From NCBI GenBank assembly GCA_903813345.2, contig CAIIXF020000009.1:15587759-15651758 (forward strand): DNA of 64,000 bases. The letters are read 5' to 3'. Positions within the stretch are counted from its first letter, which is position 1, and each line of letters begins with the position of its first letter. The translations under genes and the position numbers were made by a program. Source of the DNA: Owenia fusiformis. Its lineage: Eukaryota > Annelida > Polychaeta > Sabellida > Oweniidae. The notes under the pieces are model-generated. The model searched no databases. It worked only from the letters and a program-made list of their open reading frames with translations, and was not told where the DNA came from. Below, piece after piece: positions 23,501 to 35,500 of this stretch.

Positions 23501-26500
23501 TTCATACAAAAATCAGATATGGATTTTGAACTCATGATTTTATGAAGAGAGTCATGAATATCATGGGATAAAAAGTTTATTTACTGGTCAGGATTAAATA
23601 TGGGTTTATTCCTTGTGACAATATGATATTTCCCTTCCAGAAAATAATCTCAATATTTCAATGTTGTCCTCAGACAATTTTTTTTTGATTACGGCAGACT
23701 TTAATTCATCTGGCTTGTTACACTATGCTCGACATTTGATCATTCCCGAGGCCCAATCAGGCCATCACAATAGCCTGTATTGTCAATTAGGATTTGAGAA
23801 TAAATCATGAAATGTATAATGATTGCAACTTACCCTGTAATTTTGTCTTACATTTTTCCCACAGTCCTCCTACAACAAAGGTTACTGTATTTGATTACTA
23901 CAATAGTAAAAAAAAGAAAAGATAATAAAAAATTACTGCATGTCCATCAATCAAAATGTCATAACATATGAACCAAGTTAATGTGTTTATTTACATTTAA
24001 ATGATAAATTGACTGTTTTAAATTGTTATTATTTTATTGATGAGGTGACATAAAAATGGAAAAAATAATTCAGAGATTTCTAGATTTTTCACACCATTGA
24101 CATATTTCTTAATACTTTAGTTTCCTAAATCTGTATACAACACAGATGCCAGACCAGCACCCGAAGCATCTAAACTTACAGTAGCTACAAGTATCAAATG
24201 AGAGAATGCCTCTAAGCAGACTGAAAGATGGGGAGGATGATATGCACCCAACAGAAGATATGGATTTTGACCAAAGCAACGAATTAAGGACTATGATTAG
24301 GATTCAGGAAGACATTGACGCAATAGAGACAAGAAGATGGTGTGGAAGCTGCGGAGGCACTTTCAAGAGAGAGAAAGGGGTGAAAATACATCAAGGGAAA
24401 ACACAGTGTAAGGAAAAGCGATCCAAGGCTGTAGAGTTTGTGAAGGTTTGTAGCCAGGGGACACACCACAGTGCTCCAGACCTTCTCGTTGAATCTAATC
24501 ATCCAGAGTTTCCCCAGCCTGGTCAAACACCTTGTTCAAGAGAGGAAGCCCAGACTGAAGTTATCTGCAGCAACCAACAAGCGATGGATAGTACTTAACG
24601 AGGAGCTCGACACTATCCTCACAAACACTTTGCGAGGAGACGCAAGCACTGTTTACGAAACTTGCGAAGAGAAGTTTGGAGTTGTGAAACATCAGAAAGA
24701 CAGAAGTAGAAGATAACAGGATCAAGCTTCACTTCGCCCGTTGGAAAAAGTGGATCAGCCATCAGCGTCAATGGAAAGCTTCATCACTGGCCAGTGAATG
24801 AGATAGAATCAGAGAACTCCAGAAGATCCTTTGCAAGAGACTTCTTCATCTTCGCAAAGGTAGAAACTCTCAGGAAAAGACAACGGGAGAAGCGTAAAGT
24901 CAGGAGGGCCTTCTTTGAAAACCCACTCAAGTTCACATCAGATTTGCTAGGGAAACCAAAGAGTGGCTGACTGTCCTGCACACAGGAGGAAGGGGAAGCA
25001 AGTATTTCCTCGACATACAGTAACCCAGACAGAGAGCTGCTATTAAGCGAGTTCCCAATCAACATCCCACCTGATATACTAAATTCACCATTTGACCAGT
25101 TAGATTTCAATGTTGATGAGGTATGAGACATCGACAAAAGCAAGACTAGGAGAGCCCAGATTACCAAACAGATATAAGACAAAGCAGAGAAAGACAGACA
25201 AGTAAAGGCTGTAAGCCTTGCTAAGCAGGGAAGTTGGACCAAGGCTGTCTGGAAGACACAGCTGCTATAAGTTAACTAGTGAAGGATGGCAAGAAGAGGA
25301 ACAAGGCCCTGTCAGTAGTTTAGTTGGACCTCACTAATGCCTACCCAACTGTCCCTCACCAACTGTTACTTGAAGCTTTAGCTCACTACCATGTACCAAA
25401 TGATGTAATCAACCTGACAATGGGCAACATGAACTCCTTGACCATGCGTTTCACAGTTGGCAAGTTCACCACCAACTGGCAGAGGCATAATGGCTGGCTA
25501 CACTGTATCATGCTATGAACTTACTGCTTATGGCAGACACAATGCACTGTAAGGGTCCAAAAGCAAACGACACCACAAGACACCCCCCATGTACAGCTTT
25601 CATAGTCTACATTACTGTTATGACTCGCTCAGCAGTTGGTGCCAGATTGGTTCTGTCAGCTCTAGAAAGAATGGGAAATTGGGCCTGAATGCAGTTTAAA
25701 CCCACCAAGTCAAGAAGCATGGTATTGGTAGATGGGAAACCTTCCCCCTATATCTACAGTGCAAGACCAAAGAATCAGAAGAACTATGACAAGACCTTAA
25801 AAGATGTGAATTACACCTGAAGTCGCAATAGACCTATACAAGTGGCTGAGAGCCATTGACTTCAGTCATATGTTAGGGCATTTCAAGATATGGTGCTTTC
25901 AGTATGGCATTATTCCTCAGCTGCAATGGTCCTTCCAGATGTACGATATACCCTTATTATATGTCCAGGCCATGGAGAAGACATGCTGGAAGCACCTGAG
26001 GAAATGGCTAGGCTTTCCCCCTACCTTCAACTCTGTCAACCTGTACAGCACTACTTCCATACTCTCCTTACCAGTGACATCAGTTTTGGAGGAGTTCAAG
26101 GCTACCAAAGTCATGACTCTAGAGCAATCAAAAGGCACAAAAGCCAGGAGAACTGGTGACAGGCTTTCTCGCAGAAGAGTGTGGAAACCACAGGATGACT
26201 GACTGACAAACAGATTGTTGGAACTGTTTGCAAGGGAAAATGGCACTATGGTCCCCATCAGTTGACCAACAAGACTAGGAGAGCCCAGATTACCAAAAAG
26301 ATACAAGACAAAGCAGAGGAAGACAGATGAGTAAAGGATGTAAGCCTTGCTAAGCAGGGAAGTTGAAACAACTGGGAACCTGCTCTGAAGTGCTCCTTGA
26401 AATGGAAGGACATATGGACCAAGGAAGACTCAGTTTCTTATTAAGAGCCTTCTCTGACCTGCTACCATCTCTATCAAATCTCAGATCTTGGGGCAAGGAA

Positions 26501-29500
26501 GAGACAGCCAACTCTATGACTATTATATTTCTTTTATTGACAATTGTATCAAAACATGACACATTAGTCTACTGTATATTGAATGTATATTAAACCATAT
26601 TCGCAGCAGCTGCCTGCCCTAAAGCCATTGGCAAGGGAAGATACAGACAGGGTCCTCCAAGAGATTGCCAAATCGGTAGACCAGCAAAAAATTCCCCATA
26701 ACACCAGTGGAGGTAGTGCAAGGCCAAGATTCACTAAGTTTGTCAAAGAAGGAAACAAGGCCCAGCAGAAGCCATCTCAACCTGTACTCCAGTCTAACAT
26801 TCTTACCAAGGCAACTGAATTCTTACCAAGGCAACTTGAGAACTGACCTTTTCCAAAAAGTTGTCTTCCCACAAGAGATAGCATTTACCAAGCTCCGTTC
26901 TGACATACTGATATCACAGTTCAGCGGAACCATCATCATCATCGAGCACACAGTGCCCTGGGAAGACTGACTTGAAATATCTCACCAGCTTAAGAAAGTC
27001 AAATACCAAGATCTAGTAGACAAGGCAAAGGGGTGACATGCAGTGTAGTATCCAATAGAAGTGGAATGTAGAGGGTTCCCAGCCTTCTCACTGCAGTATC
27101 GTCAATCTCAGCTAAGACTAAGACCATCTAAGCTGGAGTCAGCAGTTAAAGCAGTAGGCGCCATGGCAGCTCACGGTAGCTCTGGGTCAAGAGGAACGAA
27201 AGTGGTGTTCTTCAGAGATCTGAGATGCCTGCTGATGACGGGGTGAAGGACATTCAGTTAACTTTCCTACGAAGCCATTCACATGTAGTAATTCTTCTTC
27301 CGATTGAAGCTACGCATCGTTGATGTTTATTTGAAAAATATAAAATATCTATATAAATAAAACATGTGTAATTACCACAATTTCTTTACAGCAACTGTCA
27401 GGAACACTACATGTGCCATTACCCTTGCAACCGAGGGCCTCATTCTTGTCCCAGTCTCCATAGTTGTCGATTCCACAACACTTCAACTGCAATGAAAAGA
27501 CTGATATATACTCACAGGCATTTTTATATGAACTTCTGCAACCAATTTCTTAGAAAATACTGATTATATTTGACTTAAGAGGTAGTGCAATACTGGATGT
27601 TTTATCAATATACTTGTATAAAAAAGATATCTTGGTTGAACTACAGTGTGAGCCCAAAAATATCCATGCTTAGATTTCAGGCCCGTAAGACACTTTTCTC
27701 CAAGGGGGGTGCGGTTTTTTGCTTAAGAGAATATAAATTTTTTGCCGCGTAAATCAAATCGCGTAAGACAGAGGGGGGGGGGGGGGGGGGGGGGGTCAGT
27801 TACTCCCTGTATTGGTTTGGAATTAACAAATGCATGCAACTTCCAAACGTTCCAATTGTTTTGTGGGGGGTGTGAGGAGTTGTCCACTCCCCCTAGAAAA
27901 TTTTATAGTTTTGAGATGCTATTTGGTGCTTTCTGGGCACTTTCAAAGTGTAAGTTTCTAAGTAGTACGCCACCACCACAGGAATAAGAGTTGAGTGAAT
28001 AATAAACTGAGCATTCAGGGGGGTCCGGGGGTTCTCCCCCAGGAAAATTTTGAAATTTGGTTGTATTTGGAGCGAATTTGCAACCATCTGGTACGCCTGT
28101 GCATTATGAGTCAATAAGAAAAATGTGAATTTTTTTCAAATTCTTTTGGGGGTGTCAAAAAGGATGAGAGGGTGAAGTGGGGTGGGGTGCCAGTAGGGGA
28201 GCAAGGGGTTGTCCCCCGGAAACATTGACCATATCAAGGTGCTATTTGATGTCTGTACACTTAAAGAATATCTGAGACAATACATGAAATTCAGAATATT
28301 TTCTTTTGTTTTGTGGGGGATGTGAGGGGTGGCTAACTCTCCTAGAAAATTTTACAATTTAAAGATGATATTTGGTGCTTCTGGGCACGTTTAAAGTGTA
28401 TTAGTCAACATTGAAAAACAATCACAATTTTTTTCAAATTTTGGGGGGGTTGTCAAAGGGGGGAGGGGTGCCAGAGGGGGAGGTGGGGCTGGGGGGGGGC
28501 AAGTGTTTGTCCCCCATATCAAAATTTACAAAATCAAGGTGCTATTCGATGAAGTTTGGGCACTTAAAAAGTGTCTGTGCCTAAAAGTGCTTATTTCCCA
28601 AGAAAATTTTACAATTTTAAGATGCTATTTGGTGCTTTCTGGGCACTTTCAAAGGATATGAGTCAACAAAAAAAATTTGAAAAATCTCAATTTTTTTTGG
28701 GGGGGGGGGGTGTTAAGGGAGGGGGGCTGCCAGAGGGGGAGGTGGAGTGGGGATGCCAGAGGGCGAGTAAGTGTTAGTCTTCCAGAATCATTAACTTTAT
28801 CAAGGAGCTATTTGAAGATGTCTGGGCAATTTAAAAGTGTCTGAGACAATACATAAAACAAATTCAGAACTTTTCCATTGTTTTGTTTGGGGTGTGAGGG
28901 GTGAACCACTCCCCCTAGAAAATTTTACAATTTTACGACGCTATTTGGTGCTTTCTGGGCACTTTCAAAGTGTATGTGTCAATTAAAGAACTTGAGAAAA
29001 TCAAAAAAAATTTGGGGGGGGGATCAAGGGGGGGGGGGGTGCCAGAGGGGAGGGGGGGGTATGCAAGTGCAAGATGCAAGAGGGGGAGTAAGTCCCCCAG
29101 AAACACTAACTATATCAAGGAGCTATTTGATGATATCTGGGCACTTTAAAAGTGTCTGAGACAAAACTCTAAAATAAATTTAAACTTTTCCATTGTTTTA
29201 TGGGGGGTGTGAGGGGTGGCCAATACCCCTAGAAAATTTTACAATTTTAAGATGCTATTTGGTGCTTTCTGGGTACTTTCAAAGTGTATGAGTCAATGAA
29301 AAAAAATTACAAAAAAAATATTTTTCATTTTTTTCAAATTTATTTTGGGGGGTGACAAAGGGGGGTGCGGTCGCACCCATCGCACCCCCCCATCTGACGG
29401 CCCTGGATTTAGATAAAAAAAGATTTTGCAGGGAGTGTAGGAATCATTTTTGCAATTGTTCCTGAAATGGGATTAACAAATCTTTAGAGGTTTCTGAATA

Positions 29501-32500
29501 ATAAGGTAAACAAATATGATCTGTTTCAAAATATGTAGATTTCAAGATGATATTTGGAGCTTGCAACAATTTTACTGATTTTTGTCATGCCTCAAAATAA
29601 AGTACCAGATTGACATATTATTTAAGTCTATCAGAGAAACACATGGGTTAGGGATTCAGTATATTCTGAAATTATTTTCAGACATGGAGGGAATATTAGA
29701 AGTTTCATAAGACAAATAATACCCTGCTTATAGTTATAAACTATGAAGACGAAGCTCCCTTTTAAGAAGTGAAGTCCAATGAATGCAAATGGAAGACAAA
29801 TAAGTAAGATGAAGAAAAATGATTCAGTATCAGGGAGAGGGGTGATTTTGGAATATCTACCTGAACAAGGAGAACTATTCCAAGATCTTATTTGTGATAA
29901 GGAAGATAAGTATGGTGCTTGATTGAGCCCAGATATTGAGGAACTTCATTTTCAATGTCCTTCAAGACTCCGATCAATACTTTTCTTATCTTCCTGGCCA
30001 AAACGAAAATTATCTTTTTTTGCCCAAAATTCGTCCAACCAGTTCCATTTATTTTCATGTTGAACCAGTCTTATCTTCCTTGTTGGTCTCAACATTTCCA
30101 ATGCTTCAATTTTTGTCAGAAATATAATAAAATTTACAATAATGTAAGCATCACACATATGTCTCTCTGAATGACTGTATAAGGTGTCAATCTGGAACCA
30201 TTATTTGATATGACCAATATAAGAGGAGGGAAACCCCCAGAGCTTTAGAAATGACAGAGATATTAAGTCTTTTGCATATCACCTTCGTTTGCATAAATTC
30301 TCACTAGTTAGGTTTTGAAATATAACACGTCGTCGTGATGTTTTAATTGATGTTACCACATGCCTTACATCTTTCTTTATCTTGCTGTGAAATAACAAGC
30401 TATGATATTGGTTAACACACCAGAAATTAACATAATATTATTCAAAGCGTTATTAAAAAAATTTTGAATCCGACATTTTTGTTTGTCGGTTTGGACCAAT
30501 CAGGATGGTGGATCATCTCAATACAGATTTACATTATAGACATACAACATCTTTGAACCTTTTGGTTTCTCCCCCTCTTGACCAATATCTGGGTGAAATT
30601 GTTGCTTTGAATATTATCCTGAAAACTGTATAATTTTCAAATAGACCCCTAGTACTGTATGTATGGTGTCTGTTAACCTTCAGAAACCATTGAAGACTCA
30701 TTTATTCCATTTCAGAAACAATTGCAGAATTGATTTCAGCATTGCCGGCATATTTTAAAAATATTTTTTCTCAAAATCTAAAGTCAGCTCAGATTTGAAC
30801 TTTAGCTGAGATCTTGTAGATGATATATCTTTTTGACATTGAGAAGGTCACTGAATGACAAATCTTAAGTCAGATTTGAACTTCTGAGAACTTGTAGATG
30901 ATTTTGAAAAGAAATTGGTCAATTTGAAACAAGTTGAAAAAAGACCCATTTGCCCTTTTTTGACCGTGAGAAGGTCATTGAATCTCAAAACCTAAAGTCA
31001 GATTTGAACTTCTGAGATTTTGAAGATTATTTTGAAAAAATGTTAAGTAAGTATAAACAGTCTTTGTAAGTTATTGAAAGTTGTAAGAATTTGTTACAGA
31101 CGCTGACCACTGACCGCCAACTGCCTCCCGAAGCCACAAAAAATGGAGACTATAACAATATGTCACCACCTTTAGTTGTGACATAAAAAGTTATCAGCAA
31201 ATAAAACTATTGATGTTTTTGGCACACTAATTAAAAAAGGCAATATCACGAAGTAGCAAATCTCAACAAGAACACAAATGTGTACAAAATGTCCCCACCA
31301 AGTGGTGATCCCGTGAAATGGTTATCCTGAAAATGAGTAGACAAGACTTTACCAACACAATTTGAGGACAGAAAATCCAAAGTGGCCACCTTAAAATTTA
31401 CCCAGAATGCCAAAAATTTAGTCAGTTCTAGATTTTCATACTAAGAACCACCCCTGAAAATTTGAAATTGATCCGTCACACAGTTAACCAAAAAACATGT
31501 AAACAAGACTTTACAGACAAGATTTCAGGATGGAAAATCCAAAATGGCTGCCTTGACATTTACCAAGAATGTCAAAAAACAAATCTGTTTGTAGATTTTC
31601 ATACTAAGAATCATCCCTGAAAATATGAAATTGATCTACCAAACGGTTCACCTGAAAACGGGTTGACAAGACTTTACAGACAAGATTTTAGGACAGAAAA
31701 TCCAAAATGGCTGCCTTAACATTTACGCAGAATGCAAAAAAAGTAATCAGATGTAGATTTTCATACAAAGAATCATCCCTGAAAATTTGAAATTGATCTA
31801 TCAAACCGTTCACCTAAAAACGCGTAGACAAGACTTTACAGGCAAGATTTTAAGACGGAAAATCCAAAATGGCTGCCTTGACATTTACCTAGAATGCAAA
31901 AAAACTAATCAGTTCTAGATTTTCATACTAAGAATCATTCCTGAAAATTTGAAATTGATCTACCAAACAGTTCACCTGAAAACGAGTAGACAAGACTTTA
32001 CAGTCAAGATTTTAGGACGGAAAATCCAAAATGGCTGCCTTGACATTTACCCAGAATGCCAAAAAACTTATGAGATCTAGATTTTTATACTAAGAATCAT
32101 CCCTGAAAATTTGAAATTGATCCACCAAACGGTTCACCTGAAAACGCGCAGACAAGACTTCACAGACAAGATTTTAGGACCGAAAAATCAAAAATGGCCG
32201 ACAATAAAAAAGTCCTTATGAGTTTTTACTGATTTCTTTTTACAAAATTATCACATATAATTACTGTTAACAATAAAGTAGGCTTTTACAGCAAAGTACA
32301 TCTGAAATTATTTATAAAGCTACTAAGTAGTTAAAGTATGAAAACTCAAAAACACCATTCAATATGATACAAAGTATTATCGCGCGCTAACTTTTCTTAA
32401 GACATTCTAAATGGCTGACATGACTGAGCTAGCAGGTCCAAAACCTAATCAGCTGAACAAGATGTTAAAGTTTTAAAAGCAACTGTGAAGCAGTTTTTCT

Positions 32501-35500
32501 TAGTTTGCAGACAAGGATTTTAGCATTTGACTTCAAAATGGCCGACAGGAAGTAGGTTTCGAGTTAAAATTTTTTCATCCACATCTATAGGCACTCATAA
32601 GTTATTCCTGAAAATTAGAAGGTGATACCTGTAGCGGTTTTGGAGAAAACTGCCGGATGTACGGACGGAGACAGACAGACAACCAGACAGACGGACGGAC
32701 GCGCCTAGGACGACAATATGGCCCCAAACTATGTGGTGGGGACATAACAAACAAATAATTCAAGAATCTGAATTCACACAGTATTGAAATTTTAAGACCC
32801 TGGTCTATATCATAATTTCAAGTTGGCAGTTGAGTGAAACCTATTAATAGTATCATAAGGAATAGCAAGGCAAAACCTTTGAAAACCCTTACAAAAATCA
32901 TTTTTACTAAAAAAATCTTTTGCAATGTGTAAAAAGAATTTAATCGCATGATTCAATGAATTTTGAATGATTTAAGAGATGTTTAACTAACTTCTCAGTG
33001 ACATTTTATTTATTCCTTTTTATTTTGACCACAACATTTATGCATAATTCAAAAGTTTGTGTGGGTACCTATTTTGGTAGGGTAAAGAATTTGATATGCA
33101 ATATTGTGCCAAGGGTAGGAGTCCCGGGAGTGAGGAATTTGATTTGCATGTGCCCGGGAGTGGGGATTTTTGAATGGATTTGTTTTGTCCAGTATACACT
33201 TTAGGAAACTCATGATTTGCAAATGATTGGTAAATTCAGTGAACTAAAGATCTTTTATGTTGAGAACAGATGCAAAACTAGAAAAACAGCAACTCCACGG
33301 AGTAGCAAATCCAAATGAACAAATATGTTTTGATAAATAGCAGCCATATAAAAGGACGATTCTCGGTTTGGAGAACGAAGTTCTTCAATCTAAATGAGCA
33401 TTATCCCTGCTTCAGACAAATTTGATTTTTTTTACATAATATAGATTTGAATGTCTTCTTTAGAATAGTCATAATTTAATTTTGTAATTTTTTTAGATTT
33501 TTCGCAAAAAAATATTAGCGCAGTACACTGATGAACTTCTTTCCCCAAAATCAAGACTTGTATTTTATTGAATCAGTCTAATTGAGCATTATCCCTGCTT
33601 GAGACCAATTTGTTATTTTTACATCTTGTAGATTTAAATGTCCTCTTTTGAATATTCATAGTTTAATTTGGGTAATATTTCTATATTTTTCATGAAAAAA
33701 ATTATTAGCCCAGGAGACTGTTCTCCAAACCGAGAATCGTCCTTTGAGCCAAATCCATCCACTTGTATTTGAATTATCAAAGATTATGTTTTTATGAAAC
33801 ATGGTTGCCATTTTGATCTTTAGATTGGTCATCTTTAGAAGGCATCAGCATATACAGTTTAATTTAAATCCGTCAACTGGTACTTGAGTTATCAAGGATT
33901 ACAAGGAAAAATGGCGGAGATTTCGATAAATAGCAGCCAACTTGTATATTTCTTCTAAAGCAGAGCTCCTTTATCTCTAGGCATCAGTATTATCAAAGAT
34001 TAACATTTTTATGAAAAATGGCAGCCATTTTGAAATTCAGCTGACGCCTTTGAAATTTCTTCTGAAGCAGATCTCCTTTTTCCCTAAACATCAGCATATA
34101 AAATTGGAACCAAATCTATTCACTGGTATTTGAGTTATCAATGATTACATGTTTTACGAAAAATGGCGGCCATTTTGAAATTTGAACCAAATCCGTCAAC
34201 TGGTATTTGAGTTATCAAAATGGTGGCCATTTTGAAATTTAGCTGCCATCTTGAAAATCCCTTCTCGAGCAGAGCTCTTATGTCCCTAGGCATCAGCATG
34301 TAAAATTTGAACCAAATCCATTCAATGGTATTTGAGTTATCAAAGATAACGTTTTTTTAGGAAAAAAATTGCACTTCCGCTTTCTCCTTGTATTAATTGC
34401 ATTGTCATCATTCGATATAGATGAATAAAATGGAGCGAGGTAATCCAATAATGTAATAGCCAAAAGTGTCATTGCACAAATTACAATGTAGCACACTTTC
34501 TAAAACTAGTTTGATGTGGATTTGTACCCATCAAACTCAACAATATGCCTTCCCATTCCATAAACAAGGCACAGGACGTGAACGAGATCACACCATCAAA
34601 TAGGCAGACACTATGAACCAGGAAAACTGTTCTCCTATTATGTTCACAAATTTCAAGAACAAGAAAACAAGTTGGCCGCCCAAAAGTTAATCAGCTCTAG
34701 TACTTGATATCCTCTATCATTTGTGTAAATTTGAAGGAAATCCGATGAGCGGTTTTCCTGAAATGGCGATGACAAGATTTTTCGAAAAACCTTCAAAATG
34801 GCCACCAGAAAACAAGATGGCCACCCAAAAGTTAATCAGCTCTAGTACTTGATATCCTCTATCATGTGTGTAAATTTGAAGGAAATTCGATGAGCGGATT
34901 TTCTAAAATGGCGATGATAAGATTTTTTGAAAAATCTTCAAAATGGCTGCCAGAAAACAAGATGGCCACCCAAAAGTTAATCAGCTCTAGTACTTGATAT
35001 CCTCTATCATTTGTGTAAATTTGAAGGAAATCCGATGAGCGGTTTTCCTAAAATGGCGATGACAAGATTTTTCAAAAACCTTCAAAATGGCCACCAGAAA
35101 ACAAGATGGCCGCCCAAAAGTTAATCAGCTCTAGTACTTGATATCCTCTATCATGTGTGTAAATTTGAAGGAAATCCGATGAGCGGATTTTCTGAAATGG
35201 CGATGATAAGATTTTTCGAAAAATCTTCAAAATGGCTGCCAGAAAACAAGATGGCCGCCCAAAAGTTAATCAGCTCTAGTACATGATATCCTCTATCATT
35301 TGTGTAAATTTGAAGGAAATTCGATGAGCGGTTTTCCTGAAATGGCGATGACAAGATTTTTCGAAACACCTTCAAAATGGCCACCAGAAAACAAGATGGC
35401 CGCCCAAAAGTTAATCAGCTCTAGTACTTGATTTCCTCTATCATGTGTGTAAATTTGAAGGAAATCCGATGAGCGGATTTTCTGAAATGGCGATGACAAG

